This document shows positions 27,513 through 38,057 of a stretch of 64,000 nucleotides of DNA, in pieces. How positions within the stretch are numbered: position 1 is the first letter of the stretch; each line of letters opens with the position of its first letter. This stretch comes from Chloroflexota bacterium (lineage in GTDB: Bacteria; Chloroflexota; Ktedonobacteria; Ktedonobacterales; JADMIN01). The stretch covers positions 22,432 through 86,431 of the forward strand of contig JAJPKE010000025.1 of the NCBI GenBank assembly GCA_021323855.1. The letters run 5' to 3'. The position numbers and the translations under genes are program-made. A model generated the notes under the pieces. It was not told the origin of the DNA, ran no database searches, and worked only from the letters and a program-made list of their open reading frames with translations.

Positions 27513-27717
27513 ACACCCGCAAGGGTGAGGATGTAAAATCATCCTTGCGCGGTATTTCTTGCTTTGCCGTTCCCCAAGAAACTACGTTATGATACACTCG
27601 ACAAGCACCTTTGAGCGTGCCAAGCGTATCCGCATGCCAATTTACCCGCCTACTTTGCATTCTTCCTGGCATGTGGATCACGGAATAATTTGTAGCGATT
27701 CGTAGCGAGGCGAAGCG

Positions 27718-28896
27718 ATGGCAGATGGCACACACGACGTTTCCCGTTCCAAAAGCGCCCAGGCAATGCAGGAAGCATCAAGCACGTCGCAACCGAAAGC
27801 GGCTCATGCAGATAAGGGGTCATCGCCCATCTCCATCTCATCGGGATTGAAGCTGCTGAGAGACCAGCGGTACCCCAAATGGTTCAACTGGCTCATTCCG
27901 GGTCTGGTCGTCTTGCTGCTGCTCAGCGGCATCATCGTCGTGGTGCAACGGGTGCGCGCGGCGCAGAATCCACCGCAATCAGCGCAGGAGGCCGCCTACC
28001 AGGAGGCGCTCAAAGAGGGCGTCTCGTTGGGAAATATCCCGGCGCCAGCATTCTCATTGCCGGACCAGACTGGGACTACTATTTCGCTTGCGCAACTCCA
28101 CGGGCATCCCACCGTCCTCACATTTTTTGACTCTGTATGCCCTCATGCCGACTGCTCGCTGATTGCCGAATACATCAACTGGACGGCGAAAGATATGGGC
28201 GTCAAGAGCGCCGATGTCAATTGGGTGGCGCTGAGCATTGATCCCTGGCACGATACGCCTGCCACCGCCAAAACTTTCCTCAGCACCCGCCAGGTGACGA
28301 TTCCACTCCATTATCTGCTTGGCAACCTTGCACAGATGACACCACTCTGGCAGGGCTATCACATGCAGGCGATCCTGCAACCCGATGGCGTGGTCGTCCA
28401 CACGACTGGAATCTACGTCCTTGATGCCCAGGGACGTGAGAACATGTTCTTCGACGAAGGGTTCGACCCCCAGGCACTGAGCGCGTATCTGCTGCATATG
28501 CTTGCCCAACCCGGCAACACGGCTGGCGCTGCGGCAACCGCTGGCGCAGGGCAGCCCACCGGCACGAGCAACCAGAGCCGGACAGTCAACGGCATGACCA
28601 TCTCGTTGACGGAGACACCGGGCCAGTTCGGCACCTATACCTTTACTGCGACGGTTCTGGGCAGTGACGGCACTCCGCTGGAAGGCGCGCAGGTAAACCT
28701 CGATCTGACGATGACGGCCATGCCCATGACGCCGTTGCACGTCACACTGAATCCCCTGAATCCGCCAGTGCCAGGGAGCTATCAGGCGCAGGGGGTCGTC
28801 TCCATGAACGGTCAGTGGCAGGTGACGGTTCACGTACTGCCACCCGGCGCGGCGCAACCGACCCAAACCACCTTCACGTTTACCGCTAAATACTAA
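27718..28896 (+). CDS. Membrane-anchored SCO1/SenC-type thioredoxin-fold protein with C-terminal FixH/YtkA-like domain
   Basis: LPDQTGTTISLAQLHGHPTVLTFFDSVCPHADCSL...ALSIDPWHDTP...VVHTTGIYVLDAQG; C-terminal FTATVLGSDGTPLEGAQVNLDLTMTAMPM. Confidence 0.8.
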   Translation: MADGTHDVSRSKSAQAMQEASSTSQPKAAHADKGSSPISISSGLKLLRDQRYPKWFNWLIPGLVVLLLLSGIIVVVQRVRAAQNPPQSAQEAAYQEALKEGVSLGNIPAPAFSLPDQTGTTISLAQLHGHPTVLTFFDSVCPHADCSLIAEYINWTAKDMGVKSADVNWVALSIDPWHDTPATAKTFLSTRQVTIPLHYLLGNLAQMTPLWQGYHMQAILQPDGVVVHTTGIYVLDAQGRENMFFDEGFDPQALSAYLLHMLAQPGNTAGAAATAGAGQPTGTSNQSRTVNGMTISLTETPGQFGTYTFTATVLGSDGTPLEGAQVNLDLTMTAMPMTPLHVTLNPLNPPVPGSYQAQGVVSMNGQWQVTVHVLPPGAAQPTQTTFTFTAKY

Positions 28897-28946
28897 GAAG
28901 CCCCCACCCCCTCCCCCGTGTGCGGGAGAGGGGAGCCAGACAGGGA

Positions 28947-28966
28947 CCGGCGAATTCATTCGCCGG
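28947..28966. repeat. 9-bp-stem palindromic element ccggcgaat-tc-attcgccgg (bidirectional terminator or dispersed repeat)
   Basis: Perfect inverted repeat between convergent genes, next to ccccctcccccgtgtgcgggagagggg. Confidence 0.5.
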
Positions 28967-28967
28967 G

Positions 28968-30431
28968 CTACGTCCCCGGAATCGAGGCAGAGCCGGGCGC
29001 GGGGTACTGCGGCAGCACCAGCGGCGGACGGGGCGGCTGACTGAAATCGAAGTCGTTCAGCAGGTTGCCCAGAATTGACACATTCTCGCGCACATCCGGG
29101 CGCGGGTCTGGCCGCCCGTCGGTCTTGGGATCGAGCCGCTGCCCGCCCATGAAGTCGTCCTCGATGAACTTGAGATAAGCGTCGAAGCTCAGCGTCTGAT
29201 GGTCAATGTAGCCGCGCTTGGCATACGGGCTGATGACCAACCCCGGCACGCGCAGCCCATAGCCATTCTCGTCCACGTTTGGCGGAACGACATGATCGTA
29301 GAAGCCGCCCCAGTCGTCCCAGGACAGGAAGATTGCCGTGCTATTCCACTCTGGCCCCTGCATTGCAGCATTGATGAGTTGCGTCACATACGCCTGCCCC
29401 CTGCTGATTGAGGCCGGTGGATGCTCGCTGTCAGCCCCGTTGGGCACCACCCACGAAACATCGGGCAGCGTGCCGTTCTTCGCCGCTGTGAGGTAGTTTT
29501 CCACCGGCTGGATATTGCCAAGCTGGCCGTCCTGACGCACGGTGTCGAAATAGGGCAGCGGATTCCAGATTTCCGGCACGTTCACCTTCTGCGGCTGTGG
29601 CGTGCAACTTTCCTGGTCGTCTGCGCAATCCGGCTGCGTCCCCTGGTCCAGATAATAGGCCCAACTGACGTTGAATTTATACATGAGGTAGGTGAGATCG
29701 GTCCAGGCGTAGTCCGGCGTCTGCCCCTTGCCCTTCTTGCCAAGCTGTGCCGGTGATTGGAGCGCGTTCGTGCAACTCATCGGGTCGCCAGGGCGGCTGC
29801 ACTTGGCGGACCAGGCGGAGACCATGAAGAGATGCTCGGGCAGGCTCCATGAAGCGTTCGGCTCAAACATGTGGTCTTGCAGCACGAAGTTCTGTGCGTA
29901 GGCCCAGTAATTGGGGATTTCGCGCGCATCATGCCAGCCCATCACATCAGGCACCGTCGAGTTGGTGCAGGCAGGGTTGTTCGGGTCGGTGCAGCCGCGT
30001 CTGCCCTTCTCGGCCTCCCCGATGAAGCCGTCCATCTTGCCGCCGTCAATGTCTGCCGTGGCGTTGGCCTGCCCGTGTGGACCGCCGCCATTCACGTCAT
30101 TGGGGTTGTGATAGGGCTTGTCACAGGCGCCGGTTTTGGGATTCGGCACGCAGACGGTGGGGACGCCATTCTGCATGGGAATGCCGTCGGCGCCGGGATA
30201 GGTGCCAAAATACGTGTCGAAGGAACGGTTCTCCTGCATGATGATAATGATATGCTTGATCTTATAGGCCGCCTGTGCCGGTGGCTTCTGCGTCGTCGAG
30301 CTGCTACAGGCCGCCACCAGCGGCAGCGCCACGCAGAGCAGGAGCAGCGCGCCGCCACACCAGACGCGCGCCAGCCGTCCTTGCCAGGGTGGTCGCCTCA
30401 ATCGCAATCCGCCAGATGATGCACGCTTCAT
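28968..30431 (-). CDS. Phosphoesterase family protein (phospholipase C/acid phosphatase type)
   Basis: [55 protein letters not shown]; signal peptide with lipobox-like LVAACSSS. Confidence 0.92.
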   Translation of the reverse strand: MKRASSGGLRLRRPPWQGRLARVWCGGALLLLCVALPLVAACSSSTTQKPPAQAAYKIKHIIIIMQENRSFDTYFGTYPGADGIPMQNGVPTVCVPNPKTGACDKPYHNPNDVNGGGPHGQANATADIDGGKMDGFIGEAEKGRRGCTDPNNPACTNSTVPDVMGWHDAREIPNYWAYAQNFVLQDHMFEPNASWSLPEHLFMVSAWSAKCSRPGDPMSCTNALQSPAQLGKKGKGQTPDYAWTDLTYLMYKFNVSWAYYLDQGTQPDCADDQESCTPQPQKVNVPEIWNPLPYFDTVRQDGQLGNIQPVENYLTAAKNGTLPDVSWVVPNGADSEHPPASISRGQAYVTQLINAAMQGPEWNSTAIFLSWDDWGGFYDHVVPPNVDENGYGLRVPGLVISPYAKRGYIDHQTLSFDAYLKFIEDDFMGGQRLDPKTDGRPDPRPDVRENVSILGNLLNDFDFSQPPRPPLVLPQYPAPGSASIPGT

Positions 30432-30591
30432 ACGCTTTTGGTCTCCTTTCGCTCTCTAAGCCCTGATGGCAGGCTCGATAACTACGATACAACACTAGCT
30501 CGATAGAGCAAGCGCAGCCGATATAGGCGTAGGTATGCCATGAGAGCATGAGAGTCTGTTGAACGGGAGATTAGGATGCCCTGAGAGACGA

Positions 30592-31017
30592 CTATTCCCG
30601 GTTGAGATGCAGCATGCGTTGCACCACTTCGATCAGTTCATTGGGGCGGAATGGCTTTGCCAGGTAGTCGGTGCAACCGCTTTCCAGCGCACGGGCGCGA
30701 TCATCGCTCATAGCATAGGCTGTGACGGCGACGATGGGCAGGTGCGCACCATCCGGGCGCTGGCGAATTTGCGCGGTCGTCTGGTAGCCATCCAGCAGCG
30801 GCATCGAAAGGTCCAGCAGTACGACATCCACCGGCTGCCGGTCGAGGATTTCCAGCACTTCCAGTCCGTTGGTAGCTGAGAGAAAGTGGTAGCCATTGGT
30901 CTGCAAAATATGCTCGATCAGCTTGCGGTTGTTCTCCTCATTTTCCGCCACCAGAATGATCGCATCATGCGCTTGATGTGACTGATACTGTTGTTCAGAG
31001 TGTTCTGATGGTTCCAT
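30592..31017 (-). CDS. Single-domain response regulator (receiver domain)
   Basis: ILVAENEENNRKLIEHIL, VVLLDLSMPLLDGYQ, PIVAVTAYA, DYLAKPF. Confidence 0.92.
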   Translation of the reverse strand: MEPSEHSEQQYQSHQAHDAIILVAENEENNRKLIEHILQTNGYHFLSATNGLEVLEILDRQPVDVVLLDLSMPLLDGYQTTAQIRQRPDGAHLPIVAVTAYAMSDDRARALESGCTDYLAKPFRPNELIEVVQRMLHLNRE

Positions 31018-31433
31018 GCGGGTTGTTTCTCTTTCCAGTATTCCCCAATATTCCAATAGAGGAACGCGGCGCCCGGCGCATCTGACGCAATGGCGCGAGA
31101 AAGGAAATAGAAGAATACGCGCCCATGATGGAACAGGTCGGGCAGACAATCCCCGCAACCGCCGCATCCTGCCCCTGTGTTCGTCTGCCCATACACCTGC
31201 CCAATGCGTTCCGTCCAAAGCATTGTAACAGGTTTTGTCATGCGCTCCAATGAACTGCACCACAGCCATATGAAGTTCGATGGCGCGCACGCAAAAGCCG
31301 GAATAGCTCAATGTTGAGTTGCCATCCATGCACTATGCGGGCGGAAGACATAGAGGAGTATTGCCTTCCGCCTGCCTTGCTGGGTCATCGCTGGAACATC
31401 CTGCTCGTGTACTATGGTCGTGGTTAAGAACGG

Positions 31434-32363
31434 TTAATCCTCCTGGTCGGCGGACTGCAATTGTCCCCACAAGCCCTGTTCATAGGCCTCTTCGAGCGCA
31501 ATGCGACGCGCTTCTTCCTTGACGATTTGCTCGTAGCTCTTGGTTGGCGTCTCCAACTGTTCGGGATAGATATCGTTTTCGATGAGGAACTCGCGTACCG
31601 CCTTGCCCGCCTCATAATGCGTCTTGTTGGCGATATCGGGATTCTTTTGTTGCAGCCGATGCAGCCGCCGGGCGGCAATTTCCGCGCGCATGATGTTCGC
31701 CGTCGTCTCCAGCCCGCCCATGAAACTGCTGATGCTTTGGTTGGGCTTCAATCCTTTTCGTGCGTGGATATCGTCCTCAGTTTCGCCGCCATAGAGTCCC
31801 TCGTAACCTGAATTCATGAATACTGCATGCTCGAATGGCGTAATGATGCCTGCGTCCTTCGCCTCCGCCAGCAGCCGCTTATGCGCCGCAGTCAACTCTT
31901 GTCGCCCTTTGATACGCTCCATCACTTCAACGAGTGGGTCTTGCGCTCCCCGCTGCTGGAGCAATCGCAGACGGACTTCTTCTGTCAGTTCAGCGCGGCG
32001 AGTTTGCACCGCAAAATAGGTTTGCGCCTGAGCCACCACCACTTTTTCGGGGTCCGCATTCTGCGCGACGAGGTAACAGGCATAGCGCGACAAATGCAAA
32101 TCTCGGATATGTCTCTGTCCACCTTTTCCTATTGGAACTATCTTCTCCGTGCGGAGAAAATGATCATCTACCTCCTGGCCGCTGTTCTCACAGGAAACGA
32201 TAGCCTTATCGAGTACGTTGAGGAACTTGTCCCACTTGACATACTCCAACGCCTTCGCCAGTTCGCGTGCCGACCAATATTCGACACCCTGATCGTCCAC
32301 GTGTTTGATACGCTCAAATGGTGTCGCCTGCGCGCCCTCTTGCCCTTTGTCGTCGTTCGCCAT
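31434..32363 (-). CDS. dinD: DNA damage-inducible protein D (BRO-N-like)
   Basis: YWSARELAKALEYVKWDKFLNVLDKA, DLHLSRYACYLVAQNADP, TEEVRLRLLQQRG, FMNSGYEGLYGG. Confidence 0.88.
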   Translation of the reverse strand: MANDDKGQEGAQATPFERIKHVDDQGVEYWSARELAKALEYVKWDKFLNVLDKAIVSCENSGQEVDDHFLRTEKIVPIGKGGQRHIRDLHLSRYACYLVAQNADPEKVVVAQAQTYFAVQTRRAELTEEVRLRLLQQRGAQDPLVEVMERIKGRQELTAAHKRLLAEAKDAGIITPFEHAVFMNSGYEGLYGGETEDDIHARKGLKPNQSISSFMGGLETTANIMRAEIAARRLHRLQQKNPDIANKTHYEAGKAVREFLIENDIYPEQLETPTKSYEQIVKEEARRIALEEAYEQGLWGQLQSADQED

Positions 32364-32554
32364 AGTCTTGCTCCTCTTGCGATGTGAAAGCTAAAACAAT
32401 GCTAACTATAAGTTTACGCAAAGTTTACGTTCGCGCTACTATTCTATCCTAACAGGTAGCAGTTTGTCAATCAGAACGTAAGATGAGAGTCAGAAGATTT
32501 GCTGCTGTACGCAATGGAAGCCTATACTTCGGGCAAAAACCTAGAGAGAAGTCT

Positions 32555-32773
32555 ATGGATGAACAACTGCCGCGCAGAACGTTACGCCAGTGGCGTGAGA
32601 AAGTCTATTTTGAGACGCAGGAAGAGTTTGCCCAGAGGCTAGGAGTACACGAGACTGCAATTAGCCTATGGGAAACGGGCAGACGTCATCCACGGTTACG
32701 GACCCGCCGCATCATTGCTGAGCGATTGGGATTGAAGCCGCAGCAGATCATCTTCGAGGGGGATGAGGAATAG
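32555..32773 (+). CDS. XRE-family helix-turn-helix regulator (72 aa)
   Basis: LRQWREKVYFETQEEFAQRLGVHETAISLWETGRRHPRLRTRRIIAERLGL. Confidence 0.85.
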   Translation: MDEQLPRRTLRQWREKVYFETQEEFAQRLGVHETAISLWETGRRHPRLRTRRIIAERLGLKPQQIIFEGDEE

Positions 32774-32820
32774 GGCGGGATATTAGACAGACGTTCAGCC
32801 TAGTGCCATGGCGCGCCATC

Positions 32821-33591
32821 TCATACGGGTTTGCGCGCGCTGAGGGCAACGGCGGCGACCCAGGGGCCACCATACCAGAAGCGCCAGCCGAGTCCGCGCC
32901 GCTGGATATCGCTCATCCCGCGCTGGCGCAGGCGTTCCGCGTAGGCTCCGGTGGCGTTAATATCGGCGATGAGCAGCCGGCCACCGGGTTTCAGCACGCG
33001 CATCGCCTCATCAATCGCCTTCTCGCGTTCCCCCGGCCCATGAATATTGTGGATGGCCAGGCTCGATAACACAACATCGAACGAAGCGTCCGCAAAGGGC
33101 AGTGTGCGGAGATCGGCGGTGAAGAGTTCCACACGCCCGGCCACGCCCTCGCGTTCGGCATTGCGTTGCGTCGCAGCCAGCGCATTTCCCGATTGGTCGC
33201 GCGTCTGCCAGAGGTCCACACCGACCGCTTTGCCCTCCGGCAGCAGGCGTGCCGCCATCAGCAGAACCGCGCCGCGACCACAGCCCAGATCGAGCACATG
33301 CTCATCGCCGCGCAGACCCAGGCGCGCCAGCAGACGCGCCCAGACGTAGAACTTGCCGGCGCGGGTGGTATAGAGATAGCTTGCAGCGCACAGCAGAAAG
33401 ACAACCCCAGGGAGAGCGATCCACCAGCTAAAGAGCGCCGCCAGAACCAGCAACGCCACGCCAACCACGATGAACGAGACCGGCACGGCGGGCGCATCGA
33501 AGCCATAATCGCCGCGCCGCCGTTGCAGTCGCGCCACCAGCGTAGCGGACGTTTGCGATTGAACCCCGGCACGATTGGCTGACTCGCTCAT
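32821..33591 (-). CDS. Class I SAM-dependent methyltransferase with N-terminal TM segments
   Basis: VLDLGCGRGAVLLMAARLLPEGKAVGVDLW, SFDVVLSSLAIHNI, VLKPGGRLLIADI. Confidence 0.9.
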   Translation of the reverse strand: MSESANRAGVQSQTSATLVARLQRRRGDYGFDAPAVPVSFIVVGVALLVLAALFSWWIALPGVVFLLCAASYLYTTRAGKFYVWARLLARLGLRGDEHVLDLGCGRGAVLLMAARLLPEGKAVGVDLWQTRDQSGNALAATQRNAEREGVAGRVELFTADLRTLPFADASFDVVLSSLAIHNIHGPGEREKAIDEAMRVLKPGGRLLIADINATGAYAERLRQRGMSDIQRRGLGWRFWYGGPWVAAVALSARKPV

Positions 33592-33698
33592 GATGCTGTC
33601 CTTCCCCCTACGCAGCGGATACCACCTCGTTTCAGCAGCCGTCCTAGATATGGTATCGCGCAGCGGCGTGGAAGGGCCAGTTTTGCTGGCTAGAACAG

Positions 33699-35132
33699 CT
33701 AGAACAGCCACGGCAGCGCCAGCAGCAGGAACGCGCCCCAGACCAGATACGCCACGATGCCGATGCGCACCACCGCTTGCAGCGCCTCCACCCAGGCGTC
33801 GCGCTGGGCACGCGCCTGCTTCACCAGCAGGATGAGCAGCAGCGTGATATTGATTGCGTTCCAGCCGATCACCACCAGCCGGTTCATCGTCAGCGCGCCC
33901 TGCGCCGTGCGGTAGACGATGGCCGCGAGCGCGTAGAGGCTCACCAGCGTCGCCAGCGCCGCCACCGCGATGATGCCTGCGCGCAACGCCCGTTGGTGGC
34001 GCTCCGAGAAGTCACCGGCGCGCACCGGCGTGACGCCGAGCAGCAGCCCCATCACGCCGAACAGCCCGACGTTGTAGACGATTAGCACATTACGGTTGGT
34101 AAACGGCTGCGCGAAGTTGAACGGGATCAGGCAAAGGTACACCACCAGCACGATGAGCGTCAGCGGCAGCAATACCTGCATCAGAATCGTCAGGATGCGT
34201 CCGAAGCCGCGCCGGAAATCCTGCGCCGCTGGACTGAGTTGCGGGTCATAGACGCTGGCAACCGCGAATACTGGAATGAGGCCCAGGCCAGCGGCGACAA
34301 AGAGGCGCATAATGATGTCGGGAAACTCTACGCCAATCGCTCCGAAGAGCGTGTAGGTGAGGCCGAAGAAGATGCCACCAGCAATGCTATAGACGCCAGC
34401 CGTGCCCACCGTTTCGATAGATTTATTGAGAAAGGCGAAACGGTTGAGTGTGGAGGATCGCCAGCCCAACACCGCAATGCCGAGCGCGCCCCAGGCGAGC
34501 AGTGGCACATGCGCCAGCATCAGATCGAGGTAGCTCTTCTGTGTCGCCACAGGCCGGAGCGAGGCGGCGAAGAGAACATAAGCGGTGATCGCGGCGACGG
34601 CGAGGCACATCAATACAGCACGCAGCGCCGCCCCACGCGCGCGAGCGCCAATCGTCACGAAGCTGATGAGCGCAATCGCGGTGAGTGGCGCCCAGAATAG
34701 CACGAGATACGGCGCGTGGTTTGCCATCTGCCAGGAGGTGTCCGAGAGCGCCCAAAAGGCCAGCAACAGCACGACGCTCACCTGTACCGCCAGCCGCCAG
34801 TCAACCGGATGGCGCGCCGGTTCATCGCCCTGAGCCGGCTGTTGCAGCCGGTAATACCAGGCGGCGTAGAGCAGATTCTCCGGCGCAGCGGCGGCGCAAG
34901 CCAGCATCGCGGAGGTAAATTGTGGTGTCTGGTGGCTGCGGCGGGCCGATTGATAGAGCCGTTCGAGCTGCGCGGGATTGGCGTTCGCCGCGCGAATCGT
35001 CTCCGCATACGAGCCATCCGCAGTATTTGTGGTCGCCAGTTGTGGTTCAGTGTGCTCAGGCGGCACTGGCTGTGGCATGTTTGCTTGATCTGGCTGATCT
35101 GGCTGTGCTAGTTGATCTGGTGATTCCGACAT
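33699..35132 (-). CDS. Hypothetical polytopic membrane protein
   Basis: About ten hydrophobic segments after a cytosolic N-terminus; strand-consistent ORF. Confidence 0.7.
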   Translation of the reverse strand: MSESPDQLAQPDQPDQANMPQPVPPEHTEPQLATTNTADGSYAETIRAANANPAQLERLYQSARRSHQTPQFTSAMLACAAAAPENLLYAAWYYRLQQPAQGDEPARHPVDWRLAVQVSVVLLLAFWALSDTSWQMANHAPYLVLFWAPLTAIALISFVTIGARARGAALRAVLMCLAVAAITAYVLFAASLRPVATQKSYLDLMLAHVPLLAWGALGIAVLGWRSSTLNRFAFLNKSIETVGTAGVYSIAGGIFFGLTYTLFGAIGVEFPDIIMRLFVAAGLGLIPVFAVASVYDPQLSPAAQDFRRGFGRILTILMQVLLPLTLIVLVVYLCLIPFNFAQPFTNRNVLIVYNVGLFGVMGLLLGVTPVRAGDFSERHQRALRAGIIAVAALATLVSLYALAAIVYRTAQGALTMNRLVVIGWNAINITLLLILLVKQARAQRDAWVEALQAVVRIGIVAYLVWGAFLLLALPWLF

Positions 35133-35616
35133 AGACAACACCCTCCCCCATGCAGACCATCAGGGACGCGGCAGGCCGCACATCGAGTAATTGCGTATAA
35201 GCAGGTGGTTACTCACGGCGATAATACCTTATCGCCAGCCATCTGACAAACGCAGCAGTGCCTTCTCGCTCGCACTCTTGCGACGCCCGCCAGGCACCTG
35301 AGTGCCACGCCTACTAACGCCTGCCCATGCCTATGCTCGCCACTGCCCTGTGTCCCACTGCGTTGACAGCCTCCCCGCTCCCGCGCTATGCTGCCCAGGC
35401 GGGGAAACGCGCGAAGCCAGCAGTGACGCGCGAGAGCCAGCGATCAATCGGCCAACCAGTCGGAGGCCACGGATGCGGAATGAGCAACGGAAGCAGCAGA
35501 GCGGGTCCAGGCGATCCAGGCGACCTCTCCCCGCGCTGTCTTCGGCCAGTCATAGAGAACTGGAGCGCGGCATGGACTCACTAGATTCTGTAGATTCTGT
35601 GGAGGAGGCGGGTGCT

Positions 35617-36969
35617 ATGGATAGGGCGGATATGGCGGCGGGGCAGTGGGAAGTGGATGGTAGGGTGCATTATATCATCGAGGGCGGGGTGCCGCTACGT
35701 GGTGAGGTCCGGCTTAGCGGCGCAAAGAATGCCGTCTCCAAGCTCATGATGGCCTCGCTGCTCACCGAGGATCGCTGTGTCATCCGCAACGCCCCCCACA
35801 ATCTGGGCGACGTAACGATCACCGAGCGCGTGCTGCAATCGCTGGGCACGACGACCGATTGGCCGGAGCCAAGCATCGTCACTCTCCAGACCAAGACAAT
35901 CAACAACACGGTGGTGCCGCTGGAATTGGGACGCAAGAACCGGCTGGCGGTCCTCACCGTCGGCCCGATGCTCCACCGCGAGGGCCGCGCCGTCATTCCC
36001 GCCCCTGGTGGCGACCGTATTGGCCCGCGCCCGATCAATTATCACATCGCTGGCCTTCAGCAAATGGGCGCCATTGTCGAGGAACGCGACGGCCTCTATC
36101 ACTTCACCACCAGCGGACTGCGTGGCACCACGATTGAGCTACCGTATCCCAGCGTCATGGCAACAGAAACGCTCATCATCGCGGCGACGCTGGCGCGTGG
36201 CAAGACGGTGATTCAGAACGCCGCCATCGAGCCGGAGATTATGGATCTCATCAAGTTCCTGCAAAAGATGGGCGCGATCATCGAGCAGCGTGTAGACCGC
36301 AAGATCGTCATCGAGGGCGTGCAGCGGCTACGTGGCGCGGAGCATCGCGTGCTGGGCGACCGCAACGAGGCGGTGTCGCTGGCCATCGCCGCCTACCTGA
36401 CGCATGGCGATGTGCGGCTGCGCGGCGCGGACCAGGGGACGCTGCTCACCTTCTTGAATACGCTCTATCGCGTCGGGCTGGATTTCAACGTGGAGGAAGA
36501 TGCGATTCGCTTCTTTGACAACGGCCAACCGCCGCGTTCCATTGCCCTCGAAACCGATGTGCATCCCGGCTTCATGACGGACTGGCAGCAGCCGTTCGCC
36601 GTATTGCTGACGCAGGCGCGCGGCATGTCCGTCCTGCATGAGACGGTCTTTGAGGACCGCTTTGGTTATACGCTGGAATTGAATCGCATGGGCGCTGACA
36701 CTGGACTCTACTCGAAGTGTCTGGGTGAGATGGAATGTCGCTTCCGCGAGCGCGATTTCCAGCACAGTTGCATCATTCGTGGCCCCACGCCGCTGCGTGC
36801 CGCCGACCTGACGATGCCTGACATTCGTGCGGGCGCGTCCTATCTGCTAGCGGCGCTCTGCGCAGAGGGCACGTCGCGCATCTGGGGCGTAGAGCATATC
36901 GAGCGCGGCTATGACGATCTGCAATCCAAGCTGCGCACCCTCGGCGCGCATATCGAGCGTGTGGAATAA
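35617..36969 (+). CDS. murA: UDP-N-acetylglucosamine 1-carboxyvinyltransferase (MurA family)
   Basis: LSGAKNAVSKLMMASLL, PGGDRIGPRPINYHIAGLQQMGA, HPGFMTDWQQPFAVLLTQA, RAADLTMPDIRAGASYLLAAL; GGAGGAGG upstream of ATG 35617. Confidence 0.9.
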   Translation: MDRADMAAGQWEVDGRVHYIIEGGVPLRGEVRLSGAKNAVSKLMMASLLTEDRCVIRNAPHNLGDVTITERVLQSLGTTTDWPEPSIVTLQTKTINNTVVPLELGRKNRLAVLTVGPMLHREGRAVIPAPGGDRIGPRPINYHIAGLQQMGAIVEERDGLYHFTTSGLRGTTIELPYPSVMATETLIIAATLARGKTVIQNAAIEPEIMDLIKFLQKMGAIIEQRVDRKIVIEGVQRLRGAEHRVLGDRNEAVSLAIAAYLTHGDVRLRGADQGTLLTFLNTLYRVGLDFNVEEDAIRFFDNGQPPRSIALETDVHPGFMTDWQQPFAVLLTQARGMSVLHETVFEDRFGYTLELNRMGADTGLYSKCLGEMECRFRERDFQHSCIIRGPTPLRAADLTMPDIRAGASYLLAALCAEGTSRIWGVEHIERGYDDLQSKLRTLGAHIERVE

Positions 36970-37086
36970 CCTGAGCGTTAGATTGTTCGTACTACAGAGG
37001 GCGGCAACGGTGGTTGCTCTCTCACATCATGTCTTTTATACCTATCATGTCTATCATATTTAGCGGACGCGGAGGCGCGCGGAACG

Positions 37087-37890
37087 ATGCACCATAGCCC
37101 ATCTGATAGCCCACCGCCTTCATCTCATCCGATACACGCGGGTGGCGCAGGGCATACGCCATCGTCGCCTGCGCCAGCGCATCAGCCTGGGATGATGCCG
37201 CCAGCCGTCCCAGCACTGCCTCCAAACTATCCAGGCTATCCGCCATATCCGGGCTACCCGTACCCTGGCTATCCGTATCCACCATACCCACCATACCCGC
37301 CAAATGGGCAATCGGGCTATCCCAGTTATCCCTATCCGCCGGTGTATCTGCCGCCAGTCGCATGGCCCCAGGCACAACAACCACGCCAGTCGCATAAGGC
37401 GCTCTGGATCACACTGAGCGTCGTCGGTAGCCTCTTGATCGTGCTCTGCGTCAGTTGCTCGGTGCTGCTGGCGGTGAGTCTCTCGCGCATCACCACGCAG
37501 ATTACCAGCCTGCCGCCGGGGGTTGATCCCGTGGTGGCCGCCTCAAACTTCTGCTCCTATGAGATCAACCAGGACTACGCCAGCGCCTATGGTTTGCTCT
37601 CGCCCAACCTGCAAGGGCAGATATCGCAGCAACAGTTCATCAGCGACAATCAGACGCGCGATGCCTCGCAGGGCCAGGTGATCGGCTGCTCCGCTGCCTC
37701 GCAGCAATCCACGGCGCCCGATGCGACGCCAAGCTCACCGACGACGCTCACGCTAAACATCTGGCTCGCGCCCACCGCCACCAACAGCAGCGGCCCGCCC
37801 ACCAACCTCAGCGGCAACATCACGATGGCGCAGCAGAGCGACGGTAGCTGGAAGCTCGATGCGATTGATAGCGCGTTGCCGCTTACGTAG
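37087..37890 (+). CDS. Hypothetical membrane protein with Pro/Tyr-rich N-terminus
   Basis: YPGYPPYPGYPYPGYPYPPYPPYPP repeats, one TM, extracytoplasmic DUF4878-like C-terminus. Confidence 0.7.
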   Translation: MHHSPSDSPPPSSHPIHAGGAGHTPSSPAPAHQPGMMPPAVPALPPNYPGYPPYPGYPYPGYPYPPYPPYPPNGQSGYPSYPYPPVYLPPVAWPQAQQPRQSHKALWITLSVVGSLLIVLCVSCSVLLAVSLSRITTQITSLPPGVDPVVAASNFCSYEINQDYASAYGLLSPNLQGQISQQQFISDNQTRDASQGQVIGCSAASQQSTAPDATPSSPTTLTLNIWLAPTATNSSGPPTNLSGNITMAQQSDGSWKLDAIDSALPLT

Positions 37891-38057
37891 CAGACTGGTC
37901 ATATCCATACTCCTGATCTCCTGGAACTCTCCACAAAGAATTGGCCTGGAATGTGCTGCCCCGCCGTGTGTCATATGTCATGTGCGTACACGAGCAAGGC
38001 GGCCCGCAGCGACCACCAGTAATCTGACCAGTAATGTGAAAGGACAGAGGGATCTGA

